Below, piece after piece: positions 39,683-47,904 of a stretch of DNA of 64,000 bases. This DNA comes from Gp6-AA40 sp035711805. Lineage in GTDB: Bacteria; Acidobacteriota; Vicinamibacteria; Vicinamibacterales; UBA2999. The notes below the pieces were generated by a model. It was not told the DNA's origin. It saw only the letters and a list, made by a program, of their open reading frames with translations, and searched no databases. Where the stretch lies: NCBI GenBank assembly GCA_035711805.1, contig DASTBV010000100.1, positions 1 to 64,000 on the forward strand, in the 5' to 3' direction. The stretch's first letter is position 1, and each line of letters begins with the position of its first letter. A program made the position numbers and the translations under genes.

Positions 39683-40851
39683 GGCTTGCCCTCCGGCCTG
39701 CCCTGAGCCGGGCCGAGGGCCTTGCCCCGAGCGGAGTCGAGGGGCTGCTTCACGCTGATGCGGCCACCTGGCACCAGACGGAGGTGACCGTCGGTGACGA
39801 CCGTTTCACCTGGCCGTACGCCGCTGGCAATCACACTTTCGGCGCCGCGGATACGGGCGACGGTGATCGGACGCATCTCCACCGACTGATCGGGCTTCAC
39901 CGCAAAGACGTAGGTTCCCTCCTGCCCCGCCTGCACGGCGGCCGACGGGACCACGATCGCGGTCGGGTCGGTGGACAGCGTGACGACCACGGTGACGAAC
40001 TGCCCCGGCCACAGCCGGCCGTCGGTGTTCGGGAACGTTCCCTTGATGCGAATGGTGCCGGTGTTCTGATCGACCGCGTTGTCGATGAAGGCGATTCGCC
40101 CGTTTGCCGGAGTCCCGGTGCCCTGCGGAGTCGCCGCCACCGTGAGGGAGCCGCGCGACATGTAGTGCCGCAGGTCCGCGAGACGCGCTTCAGGAATGGT
40201 GAACGCGACCGAAATCGGTGCGACCTCGTTGATGACGACCAGCGGCGTCTGATCGTTGGCGCGAACGAGGTTGCCCTGGTGAACCATCAGCGCTCCGGTG
40301 CGGCCGGAAATCGGCGCCGTGATCGTCGCGTATTGCAGCTGGATCTTGGCGTTCTCCAGCGCCGCGCGGTCCGCCTCGACCGTCGCGTTCAGCGCCGCCA
40401 CCGACGTCCGCGCCGTGTCGCCCTGCTCGCGGGGGGCGATGCCCCGATCCACGAGCTGCTGGAACCGCGTGGCCTGCACTTCCGCGTTGGCCGCCTGCGC
40501 CATGTCGCGCGTGAGGTTCGCCTGCGCCTGGCCGAGCGCGGCCTCGAGCGGACGGCGATCCAGCTCGAACAGCACCTGGCCGCGCTGGACGATGTCGCCT
40601 TCGCGGAAGTTGACGGATATCAGCTGCCCGGTAATCTGCGAGCGGATGGCCACCGACGAGTACGGCTCGACCGAGCCGATCACCTGAATCTCAATCGGCA
40701 TCGGCTTCTGGACGACGGTCGCCGTGGTCACCGGGACGGCCGGCAGACCGCCGCCCCGGCCGTCGGCGGTGTCCCCGGCGGTGCCGTCTGCCGTGCAGGA
40801 GGCGCTGGCGCCCAGTAAGAGTGCGACGAGGATGATCCGGACGAGTTTCAT
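39679..40851 (-). CDS. RND efflux periplasmic adaptor lipoprotein
   Basis: 390 residues from the ATG at 40851. GASASC near residue 19 is a lipobox. The adaptor order is seen: VQVIGSVEPYSSVAIRSQITGQL-type barrel-lipoyl start, a coiled-coil hairpin (about residues 115-175, ARTSVAALNATVEADRAALENA), lipoyl return ATITAPISGRTG, beta-barrel (VAFTIPEARLADL) and membrane-proximal domain (VPSAAVQAGQEGTYVFAV). It bridges the permease to an outer-membrane channel. The last about 20 residues (LDSARGKALGPAQGRPEGKP) are encoded by two GC-rich palindromic repeats. Confidence 0.95.
   Translation of the reverse strand: MKLVRIILVALLLGASASCTADGTAGDTADGRGGGLPAVPVTTATVVQKPMPIEIQVIGSVEPYSSVAIRSQITGQLISVNFREGDIVQRGQVLFELDRRPLEAALGQAQANLTRDMAQAANAEVQATRFQQLVDRGIAPREQGDTARTSVAALNATVEADRAALENAKIQLQYATITAPISGRTGALMVHQGNLVRANDQTPLVVINEVAPISVAFTIPEARLADLRHYMSRGSLTVAATPQGTGTPANGRIAFIDNAVDQNTGTIRIKGTFPNTDGRLWPGQFVTVVVTLSTDPTAIVVPSAAVQAGQEGTYVFAVKPDQSVEMRPITVARIRGAESVIASGVRPGETVVTDGHLRLVPGGRISVKQPLDSARGKALGPAQGRPEGKP
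39700..39744. repeat. Two GC-rich palindromes at the adaptor gene 3' end
   Basis: GCCCTGAG...GCCGAGGGC (39700-39720) and CCCCGAGCGGAGTCGAGGGG (39725-39744) lie in tandem, both translated as the adaptor C-terminus. The second resembles the CCCCTCGACTGGGCTCGGGG element inside the sugar dehydrogenase gene at 49054. Confidence 0.7.
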
Positions 40852-40913
40852 GAGGGGTCCCAGGTTCGTATTAAGCCTGCTGATCTTAATCGACCGCCGA
40901 CGTCTCCCGGGAT

Positions 40914-40968
40914 CGTAGTGTCCGCCTCTAGGCCGACCCGCCGTCGTAGTGTCCGCCTTCAGGCGGAC
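40914..40968 (+). repeat. Tandem GTCCGCC-type repeats, one degenerate
   Basis: A degenerate copy (GTCCGCCTCTAGGCCGAC, 40920-40937) and a perfect copy (GTCCGCCTTCAGGCGGAC, 40951-40968), both preceded by CGTAGT, lie upstream of the adaptor gene. The rest of 40852-41101 shows nothing coding; there is only a G-rich stretch near 40978-41010. Confidence 0.88.
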
Positions 40969-41101
40969 CTGAAGGCCCAAGGGATCGGGCTCAGGGGCTG
41001 GTCAAGGAATCTGGGTTCCAGGAATCAGCCGATGGTGGCCAGGTCGTGGAGCCGTGCGAACCTTGGACGACACCGATGGTGTTGAATCGGGTGCGCATGA
41101 A

Positions 41102-41392
41102 TCAGGTCCAACCGCCGGGCGGCACGTAGCGGAAGCGAATCAGGAAGACTTTCCGGCCTTGCCCGTGCTGTGCCATCTCGAGGAGTTCCTTGACCGTGTC
41201 GAAGCCGGACTCGCGGGCCAGATCCCGCGTGATATCCGCCCGCCTGATCGGTTCAATCGACTCGACGAGGATGTGGCCCTCGTCCATCGGGTAGCGGCCG
41301 CCGACCTTGACGTGCGCTTTCGTCCAGATGCGAATGCTGCAGCGGATGCGCCCGCGCCGGACGCCTTCGCGGAGGCGCTTGGTGAAAACCAC
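41102..41392 (-). CDS. ASCH/PUA-like domain protein, 96 aa
   Basis: 96 residues from a GTG. The order VFTKRLREGVRRGRIRCSIRIW, KVGGRYPMDEGHILVESIEPI, then ITRDLARESGFDTVKELLEMAQHG and VFLIRFRYV fits small ASCH-fold proteins, which are related to PUA domains and are thought to bind RNA or modified nucleotides. There is no partner gene beside it and the function is open. TATGCT lies exactly 6 nt upstream of the GTG with no Shine-Dalgarno, so the transcript may be leaderless. It precedes the VapBC-like pair by coordinate but is transcribed from its own upstream gap. Confidence 0.72.
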   Translation of the reverse strand: MVFTKRLREGVRRGRIRCSIRIWTKAHVKVGGRYPMDEGHILVESIEPIRRADITRDLARESGFDTVKELLEMAQHGQGRKVFLIRFRYVPPGGWT

Positions 41393-41398
41393 ACGTCG

Positions 41399-41404
41399 AG
41401 CATA
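41399..41404 (-). promoter_or_regulatory. Leaderless-type -10 box TATGCT (minus strand)
   Basis: TATGCT lies exactly 6 nt before the GTG at 41392, again without a Shine-Dalgarno. Confidence 0.4.
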
Positions 41405-41494
41405 GATCGTCCGGAACTACGTCGATCGCGAACCGATCGACCTGGATTGGTCACTCGTTCCCGGGTCACGCGTTGAACGGTGGTTGACCCCCGT

Positions 41495-41881
41495 TTACCA
41501 GAGCGTGCGGACGGGGTACTGAGTAATCAGCGGGTCCGGCGTCACGATCGCCAGGCCGTGCGCGACGGCCTGCGCAATCAGCATGCGATCGAACGGATCG
41601 CGGTGCAGCGGCGGCAGACGCGTGCCGTAGAGTGCCGACTCTTCGTCGAAGGGCAGCGCGTCGACACCACGCAGCTCTCGCTCGGTTGGAACGAGCGTCT
41701 GCGGCGGTTCGGGAAGAGGCAATTTGCCGGCGCGGTGCTTCGTGACGACTTCCCACACCGACACCGCGCTCAGAAACACTTCGTTGCCGGGATCCGCGAT
41801 CGCCCGCCCGGCGGCGGCCGACAGGGCCGCGCCACCGCCCGCCAGCCACAGGAAGGTGCAGGTATCGAGGAGGAGCTTCAT
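41495..41881 (-). CDS. PIN-domain toxin, VapC-like
   Basis: 128 residues. PIN-domain acids are seen in MKLLLDTCTFLWL (first Asp), SAVSVWEVVTKH (Glu) and RDPFDRMLIAQAVAHGLAIVTPD (Asp pair). It belongs to the Phd-coupled PIN group with the usual length of about 128. Such toxins are Mg-dependent ribonucleases, often cutting tRNA or rRNA. It begins 6 nt after the antitoxin gene on the same strand, the standard antitoxin-first order. Confidence 0.93.
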   Translation of the reverse strand: MKLLLDTCTFLWLAGGGAALSAAAGRAIADPGNEVFLSAVSVWEVVTKHRAGKLPLPEPPQTLVPTERELRGVDALPFDEESALYGTRLPPLHRDPFDRMLIAQAVAHGLAIVTPDPLITQYPVRTLW

Positions 41882-41887
41882 TCGGCG

Positions 41888-42250
41888 TTATGAGCGGCCG
41901 CGGCCCTTCTTACGGGTGCGCGCGCGAGCCTTCACGTCCGCTCCCCGTTCGGCCGCCCGGGTCGGCTGTGCTGCCGATGAGCGGCTAGGCGTTGCAGACG
42001 GGGGCATGGCTCCCTCCCACGATTCGAGCTCCTCGTCGGACATCGGATCGAAGAACGACGGCGTCACGTCGAAGACCGGCCGCCCGGGGAGAGGTCCCAC
42101 CGGGCGCGGCTCAGTCCGAACCGCCGCCACGTGACGCAGTTCCGCGACCGGCGTGTTGTGCCGGCAGACGACGATGCGCTCTCCCCTTGCGGCGCGGTCG
42201 AGATATTCGGAAAGCCGGGCTTTGGCTTCGAATATGTTGACCTTTATCAT
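41888..42250 (-). CDS. Phd/YefM-type antitoxin with basic C-terminal extension
   Basis: 120 residues. The N-terminal 45 residues (MIKVNIFEAKARLSEYLDRAARGERIVVCRHNTPVAEL pattern) form the Phd/YefM DNA-binding fold. The toxin-neutralising part follows (FDVTPSFFDPMSDEELESW). The last about 40 residues are unusually long for the family and become strongly basic (KARARTRKKGRGRS). On the minus strand TATAGT ends 1 nt before the ATG, too close for a normal leader, so the promoter is uncertain. The pair would be autoregulated like other type II systems. Confidence 0.9.
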   Translation of the reverse strand: MIKVNIFEAKARLSEYLDRAARGERIVVCRHNTPVAELRHVAAVRTEPRPVGPLPGRPVFDVTPSFFDPMSDEELESWEGAMPPSATPSRSSAAQPTRAAERGADVKARARTRKKGRGRS

Positions 42251-42350
42251 GACTATATTCTGAACTAAAGTTGGACCGGGTCAACCGCCTTTACCGCGGC
42301 GCCGGGCGCCTCTGGCGCGTCGGGAGGCCGGGTCGCCGCGTCGGGATCGG

Positions 42351-43901
42351 TTACTTCGAAGCCGCAGCCTGCAGGATCGTCAGGATCGCGCTCATGTCCC
42401 TGTTGCCGCGATTCTTCGCGAGCATGAGCGGAGTCTGACCGCGCTTGTTCTGGACGTCCAGCCTTGCGCCGCGCGCGACAAGCGCCCTGACGATCTCCGG
42501 AGAGGCGCGGCCTGAAACCGCGGCATGCAACGGAGTGTCGCCGGTGTTGTTCGTCGCGTTGATGTCGAGGCCGCGCGCGAGGAGCAGGTCGATCGTGGCC
42601 ACGGCTTCCTCCGCCGATCCCTGATCGTAGGACGGCGCCGCGGGACTGCCGTCGCGCCAGCCGAGGCCGGAGGCGAACAGCAGCGCGTTGTTGCCATTCG
42701 CCAGCGTGGCCGCCGGGTCGGCGCCGGCGTCGAGCAGCAGCCGGACGATTGCGGCGTCACCCGACTTCGCCGCCCGCATCAGCGGCGTCGCGCCGGCGGC
42801 CAGCGTCGCGTCGCCGATGGTGTGCTGGCGCTGGATGATCGCGGCCTTCAGCTTCGCGTTCGGATCCGCCTTCTTCTCGAGCAGCCGTCTGGTGAGCTCG
42901 ACGGCGTCGAGCGCGCCGGACGGCTTTGGATTCGGCCGCCCGTGACCGACGGCGAGGCGATGCATGTCGGCGGTGGCATAAAGCGGACCCATGCCGGCAT
43001 CCTTGTCGGCAACATTCGGATCGGCGCCGGCGTCGAGAAGCATCGCCGCGAAATCGTAGTGGGCGTTGATGATCGCGATCACCAGCGCCGTGGCGCCGTC
43101 GGGATCGACCAGATCGAGCTTCGCGCCGAGGGACGCGAGCGCGCGACCGGCCTCGATGGCGTTGCCACGCGCCGCGTACATCAGCGGCGTCCAGCTGCCG
43201 AGCGGCAGGATCGACTGACCGCTCCGCCGCCGGTACGTCTGCGTCGCCGAGCGCACATCGACGTCGGCGCCGCGCGACGCCAGCAGCCGGACGGCATCGC
43301 CGTGGTTCTCGGCCGCCGCCCAATGCAGCGCCGTCTCCCCGTGCCACTTCTCGACCGCATTCACGTGCGCCCCTGCGCCGAGCAGGATTTCGAGCGCCTC
43401 GGGCCGTCCGGTGCGTGCCGCCGTCATCAGGATCGTCTCGCCTTCCGGGAGCACCGCGTTGACGTCCGCGCCCGCCGCAACGAGGCGTGTGATGACCGGC
43501 GCGCTGCCGTTCACTGCCGCCAGTTGCAATGCGGTGACGCCGTAGCGATTCGCCAGCTTCGCGTTCCCGCCCGCGCGCAGCAGCGTTCGCACCATGTCCA
43601 CATCATCCGCGCGGGCTGCCCAGTGCAGCGCGGTCGTACCATCCGCTTCCGGTGCGTTCACGTCCACACGCTGCTTGATGAGGGATTGGACGGCGACACT
43701 GTTGCCGGCTTTGACGGCGGCGACAATCGGCGGCGTGGAGTCGGCGATTACTACCGAGCCGAGTACAAGCGCAGCTGCAAGCGTGACAGATCGTGGGGCG
43801 AGCCGCGCCACCCCATCGCGCTCGCGCGACGGGGACCCCGGGGTCAGGCTCGCCCGCGCGGACGTGACAACGTCCGCGCCACGATCACTGGAAAGCAGCA
43901 T
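42351..43901 (-). CDS. Ankyrin-repeat protein
   Basis: 516 residues from the ATG at 43901, which shares its A with the DUF1552 stop codon (TAATG). After a basic start and a hydrophobic segment (VTLAAALVLGSVVIA) there are about ten ankyrin repeats: DGTTALHWAARADDVDMVRTLLRAG, YGVTALQLAAVNGS, GETALHWAAAENHGDAVRLLASRGADV, down to RGQTPLMLAKNRGN. It is probably exported or anchored with the repeats outside. Acidobacteria have many such proteins next to DUF1552/DUF1592 genes; their ligands are unknown. The repeats near residues 330-380 contain longer inserts. Confidence 0.9.
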   Translation of the reverse strand: MLLSSDRGADVVTSARASLTPGSPSRERDGVARLAPRSVTLAAALVLGSVVIADSTPPIVAAVKAGNSVAVQSLIKQRVDVNAPEADGTTALHWAARADDVDMVRTLLRAGGNAKLANRYGVTALQLAAVNGSAPVITRLVAAGADVNAVLPEGETILMTAARTGRPEALEILLGAGAHVNAVEKWHGETALHWAAAENHGDAVRLLASRGADVDVRSATQTYRRRSGQSILPLGSWTPLMYAARGNAIEAGRALASLGAKLDLVDPDGATALVIAIINAHYDFAAMLLDAGADPNVADKDAGMGPLYATADMHRLAVGHGRPNPKPSGALDAVELTRRLLEKKADPNAKLKAAIIQRQHTIGDATLAAGATPLMRAAKSGDAAIVRLLLDAGADPAATLANGNNALLFASGLGWRDGSPAAPSYDQGSAEEAVATIDLLLARGLDINATNNTGDTPLHAAVSGRASPEIVRALVARGARLDVQNKRGQTPLMLAKNRGNRDMSAILTILQAAASK

Positions 43902-45235
43902 TAGAGTTGCAGCCGGCCGGTGCTTTCGCCGAACTTCTCGAGCGGCGTGCCGAACATGTCCGCCACACTGAGCCACACGTTCGCCACCGACGTCCATTCC
44001 GGCGCGACGATGAAGCGGTTGCCCCTGAGGCGGCCGCCGGCACCGCCCACCAGCGAGAACGGGAGCGGATAGGCGTTGTGCGCCTGGCCGTCGCTCATGC
44101 CGGTGCCGAAGGCGATCAGCGCGTGATCGAGCACGCTGCCGTCGCCCTCGGGCGCCGCCTTGAGCCGCTCGACGAACCTCGCGAAGAGCGCCGTGAAGTG
44201 CGTCGTGATCGTGGCGTGCTGCGCCATCTTGGCCGCCGCGTTGCCGTGGTGCGAGATGTCGTGGTGCGCCTCGCTGATGCCGAGCGCCGGGAACGTCCGC
44301 ATGCTCGCCTCGCGCGCCGTCATGTAGGTGAAGACGCGCGTCAGGTCCGCCTGCCAGGCCACGGCCAGCAGGTCGAACATCAGCGCCGCGTGGTCGTCGA
44401 ACGCTTCCGGAATGCCGACCGGGGCCGCCACCGCCGTGACGCTGGCCGAGTTCCGCGACTCGGTCAGCTGAATCCGCCGCTCGATCTCGCGCACGTCGTC
44501 CAGGTAATCGTCCAGCCGCGCGCGGTCCTGCGCTCCCACGCGCTTCTGCAGCCGGCGCGCTTCCTCGGCGATGGAGTCGAGGATGCTGCGGTTCTCCTGC
44601 ATGCGCCGCAGACGGCTGGCCGCGTCGCCGGCGCGGCCGAACATCCGCTCGAAGGCGACGCGCGGGTTGATCTCCATCGGCAGCGGCGATGCCTCGCCGG
44701 CCCAGGAGATCGTGTTCATGTAGGTGCAGCTGTAGCCGGGAACGCAGCCGCCGATGTAGCCGGAGAAATCCTCGGTCGCGAACTCGAGCGACGGGAACGG
44801 CGACTCCTGGCCGATCTGCTTCGCGAGCACCTGGTCGATGGTGATCCCGAGGCTGATGTCCTGGGCTTCCGTCTGCTTGGCAACGACGCCGCTCAACCAG
44901 CCGGCGGAGCTGACCGCGTGGTCGGTGGCGTTCTTGCCGCCGGCACGTGAGAGGTTCCCGATGACGGTGACGTAGTCGCGATGCGGCGCCAGCGGCGTCA
45001 GGATCGGCGTGATCTCGAGTTCGCCCGCCGCCTTGGGCATCCAGCTCGTCGTTGGCGAGTTGCCCATCGGCGCGCCGTTGGGGACATAGACGGCGCCGAA
45101 TCGCAGCGGCGCACCGGCGCGCTGCCGGCCGCGGGCGAACGCCGGTGTCATGGCGTCCAGAAACGGCAGCGCCAGCGCGGTGCCGAGGCCGCGCAGGACG
45201 GTGCGACGGGACAACGCGGTCTTCGTTACGAACAT
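43901..45235 (-). CDS. DUF1552 family protein, Tat-like signal
   Basis: 444 residues from the ATG at 45235 with GGGAG upstream. The N-terminus ALSRRTVLRGLGTALALPFLDA is a twin-arginine signal. The body shows DUF1552 blocks: RFGAVYVPNGAPMG, LEITPILTPLAPHRDYVTVIGNL, DHAVSSAGWLSG, SCTYMNTISWAG and AHHDISHHGN. The family is nearly always paired with DUF1592, as here; its function is unknown, and an analogy with the DUF1800/DUF1501 pair is often made. It is preceded by a long hairpin and followed by the overlapping ankyrin gene. Confidence 0.95.
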   Translation of the reverse strand: MFVTKTALSRRTVLRGLGTALALPFLDAMTPAFARGRQRAGAPLRFGAVYVPNGAPMGNSPTTSWMPKAAGELEITPILTPLAPHRDYVTVIGNLSRAGGKNATDHAVSSAGWLSGVVAKQTEAQDISLGITIDQVLAKQIGQESPFPSLEFATEDFSGYIGGCVPGYSCTYMNTISWAGEASPLPMEINPRVAFERMFGRAGDAASRLRRMQENRSILDSIAEEARRLQKRVGAQDRARLDDYLDDVREIERRIQLTESRNSASVTAVAAPVGIPEAFDDHAALMFDLLAVAWQADLTRVFTYMTAREASMRTFPALGISEAHHDISHHGNAAAKMAQHATITTHFTALFARFVERLKAAPEGDGSVLDHALIAFGTGMSDGQAHNAYPLPFSLVGGAGGRLRGNRFIVAPEWTSVANVWLSVADMFGTPLEKFGESTGRLQL

Positions 45236-45251
45236 CCTTCGCTCCCACGAA

Positions 45252-45315
45252 CCACGGAGGCGCGGAAACACGGAGATTTCACCCTTCAAACCTCCGTGTC
45301 TTCGTGTCTCCGTGG
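45252..45315. repeat. Long hairpin of CACGGAG units between DUF1592 and DUF1552
   Basis: An arm of 24 nt (CCACGGAGGCGCGGAAACAC then GGAG, 45252-45275) faces CTCCGTGTCTTCGTGTCTCC then GTGG (45292-45315) across a 16-nt loop, with a few mismatches. The hairpin fills the gap between the two genes and may set their relative expression. Confidence 0.85.
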
Positions 45316-45318
45316 CCC

Positions 45319-47766
45319 TCATTCCGTCGACGCACGGCGCATCCGGAACGGCACGCTCTTCACGATGCCCACGAACAGCGACGAGAACCGGTAGTTCTGC
45401 CGGCTGGCGTCGCGAACGATTTGCCGGACGACAGGCATATCGTACGACTCCAGCCCCCGCCCGAGCGCGTAAATCATCAGCTTCTCGGTCAGCGTGAAAA
45501 CGAATGCATCCTGGTGCCTGAGCAGGGCCTGCCGCAACTCGACGACGCCGTTGATCGCCGTCCCATCCGGGGCGAGGCCTGTCGCGTCGATCGGCGCGCC
45601 GGCCTCGCGAACCCGCCAGGCGCCGACGGCGTCGAAGTTTTCCAGCACGAACCCGAGAGGATCGGTCACCCGATGACAGCCGGCGCACGCGGGACTCTCC
45701 CGATGAATCGCCATCCGTTCACGCATGGTCTTCGCGACGCGTCCCGGCGTCGGCTCCAGCGCCGGCACGTCGGCCGGTGGCGGAGGCGGCGGCGTCCCCA
45801 ACAGGTTCTCGAGGATCCATTTGCCGCGCAGCACCGGCGCCGTGCGATCGGCGTGCGATGTGGCGAGGAGGATGCTGCCCTTGCCGAGGAGCCCGCGCCG
45901 CGCCTCGTCTGTCAGCGTCACGCGGCGGAATTGACTGCCGTAGACGTACGGGATGCCGTAGTGCTTCGCCAGCCGCTCGTTGACGAAGGTGTCGTCGGCG
46001 GTGAGCAGATCGAGAACCGGGCGGTCCTCGCGGAGCACGGCGCCGAAAAACAGCTCGACCTCCCGCCGCAGGCCATCGCGCAGATCGTTGTCGAAGTCGG
46101 GGAACTCGTCGGTGTTCGGCGCCGCGTTCTGCAGGTTGCGCACGTGCAGCCACTGGCCGGCGAAGTTCTGCAGCAACGCGTCGGCGCGCGGGTCTGCAAT
46201 CATCCGCCGCACCTGCGCCTCGAGAACGGCCGGCCTGCGCAGCTGGCCCTGCTCGGCGAGCCGGAACAACGTGTCATCCGGCATGCTGCTCCAGAGGAAG
46301 AACGAGAGCCGCGTCGCCATCTCGTGGTCGTTCACCTGGAAGGCAACGCCCGGCTTCGCATCCGCACGGTCGTCCTCAACGCGGAACACGAACGACGGGC
46401 TCGCCAGCAGGCGGCGCAGCGCGAGCTGGATGCCGGTCTCGAACGTGCCCTTCCTGCGGCCGTCGCGGTAGAAGCCAAGCAGCGTGTCGAGTTCACCCGC
46501 GCGCAGCGGCCGCCGGTATGCCCTTCGCGCAAGGTTTGTCAGGATGCGCCGCGCGCAAGCCTCTTCCGATGTGGGGCGGGTTCCGTCGAGTCCTAATGCC
46601 ACACGAGACGGACCCGCCGGATGACACATGAAGATCCGCCGACGGCTCAGGGTGTCGCCGGGGCCGGTCGGATTGAACGGACCGGCAATCGTCAGCGATT
46701 TCACATGCGGGCGGCCGGTTGAGTCGTAGGTGCCGGCGTTGCTGCGCAGGAACGGCTGGAGACGGTTGGTCCCCTCACCAATCTTCCTGATCCACGCCGC
46801 CGCAACCAGCCGTGAGCCGGCCTTCACGGGCACGCGGACCCGCAGTCGCGCGTCGGTTGCATCGGACCGGTCCGTGACGACGCCACCCTGCGCGGTCTCC
46901 GCATCGCCGCCGACGGCGCCAAGGAACACGCGCGCACCGTCCACGGTGATCTCAAGCTGGTGCTTGTGCTCGAGTCCGCGGATGCCCTCCGTGTTGGTGC
47001 GGATCAGCGCCACCTGGAACTGATACTCGCCGTCGAGCGGAAAGTAGTGCCGGACACCGATGCCGCCAACGGTTCCAAGGGGCAGGCCGTCCTGATGCTG
47101 GCTCTGCGACTGATCGCCGCGCGTGAAGTAGTTCTCCGCCGCCGGCACGGTAGCGGGATCGCCGATCGCCAGCGCGCTGACCTTGTCCGCGGCGGTCAGA
47201 TACCGCTCGAGCAGTGCCGGCGAGGGTGCCTGGAGGTCGGCGTTGTTGTCGAAACCGAACGCCGCGTCATCGGCAGGCAGCAGTGACCGGACGTCGACGT
47301 CGAGTGCGAGCAGGTCGCGGATGAGGTTGCCGTATTCCGCGCGATTCAGCCGGCGCAGCAGGGGACGGCCCGGATCGCGCGGCGCGCGATCGAGCTCCGC
47401 GGCGAACGTACCGATCAAAGCGGCAGTACCGGGAGCGTCGGGCCGTGGCATGCCGGGCGGCGGCATGGCGCCCGCCCGCAGCTTCCGCAGCACCTCTTCC
47501 CACACCGGCGCATGGTCGCGGACGGAATCGCGAGAGACGACGTCGAGCGCCAGTCCGCCGGTCTTCGTCTTCTCGTTATGGCAGGAGACGCAGTACCGCG
47601 CGACGAGGCCATCGCGATCCAGATCCGCGGCGGTGCTGGCCCCGCTGAGGCGGGGTCCTACGTTCGATTGCGCCGCAGCGAACGGACTCACGCACCAGAC
47701 GAGCGCGGCCACCGCGATCGCCGTCGTAGTGTCCGCCTCGAGGCGGACCTTCAGCGAAGGTTGCAT
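45319..47766 (-). CDS. DUF1592 family cytochrome-c-like protein
   Basis: 815 residues. After the signal a haem-binding YCVSCH lies near residue 58, followed by the family modules in order: DUF1587 (RRLNRAEYGNLIRDLLALD), a carbohydrate-binding-like region, DUF1595 (RRAYRRPLRAGELDTLLGFY), DUF1592 (TRLSFFLWSSMPDDTL, ADALLQNFAGQWLHVRNL), DUF1588 (RRGLLGKGSILLATSHADRTAPVLRGKW with CAGCHRVTDPLGF) and DUF1585 (YALGRGLESYDMPVVRQIV). It is predicted to be a periplasmic redox-linked partner of DUF1552. The first about 20 residues include VRLEADTTT, which is encoded by a GTCCGCC repeat. Confidence 0.94.
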   Translation of the reverse strand: MQPSLKVRLEADTTTAIAVAALVWCVSPFAAAQSNVGPRLSGASTAADLDRDGLVARYCVSCHNEKTKTGGLALDVVSRDSVRDHAPVWEEVLRKLRAGAMPPPGMPRPDAPGTAALIGTFAAELDRAPRDPGRPLLRRLNRAEYGNLIRDLLALDVDVRSLLPADDAAFGFDNNADLQAPSPALLERYLTAADKVSALAIGDPATVPAAENYFTRGDQSQSQHQDGLPLGTVGGIGVRHYFPLDGEYQFQVALIRTNTEGIRGLEHKHQLEITVDGARVFLGAVGGDAETAQGGVVTDRSDATDARLRVRVPVKAGSRLVAAAWIRKIGEGTNRLQPFLRSNAGTYDSTGRPHVKSLTIAGPFNPTGPGDTLSRRRIFMCHPAGPSRVALGLDGTRPTSEEACARRILTNLARRAYRRPLRAGELDTLLGFYRDGRRKGTFETGIQLALRRLLASPSFVFRVEDDRADAKPGVAFQVNDHEMATRLSFFLWSSMPDDTLFRLAEQGQLRRPAVLEAQVRRMIADPRADALLQNFAGQWLHVRNLQNAAPNTDEFPDFDNDLRDGLRREVELFFGAVLREDRPVLDLLTADDTFVNERLAKHYGIPYVYGSQFRRVTLTDEARRGLLGKGSILLATSHADRTAPVLRGKWILENLLGTPPPPPPADVPALEPTPGRVAKTMRERMAIHRESPACAGCHRVTDPLGFVLENFDAVGAWRVREAGAPIDATGLAPDGTAINGVVELRQALLRHQDAFVFTLTEKLMIYALGRGLESYDMPVVRQIVRDASRQNYRFSSLFVGIVKSVPFRMRRASTE
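47725..47748 (+). repeat. GTCCGCC-type repeat inside the DUF1592 signal region
   Basis: CGTAGT plus GTCCGCCTCGAGGCGGAC (TCGA centre, a fully palindromic copy). It lies 16 nt inside the coding sequence and encodes VRLEADTTT on the minus strand. Confidence 0.88.
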
Positions 47767-47863
47767 CAGAATTCCAGAAACCCGCGCTGCCGCGCGCGTG
47801 TGCCGGGGTACGAAGTGCCCGAATTTTACACCCGACCTTCGGGGACAAACCTGCGTCCTACCC

Positions 47864-47869
47864 TACAAT
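47864..47869 (+). promoter_or_regulatory. -10 box TACAAT before the VWA gene
   Basis: TACAAT lies 35 nt before the ATG at 47905; CTGGAGG at 47892-47898 is the ribosome binding site. Confidence 0.45.
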
Positions 47870-47904
47870 TACGGGCGCCAGCCCTCATCCCCTGGAGGTC
47901 GTGA

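Noticed and set aside
36839..39706. Long plus-strand open frames (475 and 467 codons) opposite the RND permease
   Set aside because: They are antisense to a full-length, highly conserved family protein and have no recognisable content.
42351..45248. Single 965-codon gene spanning the ankyrin protein and the DUF1552 region
   Set aside because: The first 450 codons are a shifted frame of DUF1552; the ankyrin protein starts at the TAATG overlap at 43901.
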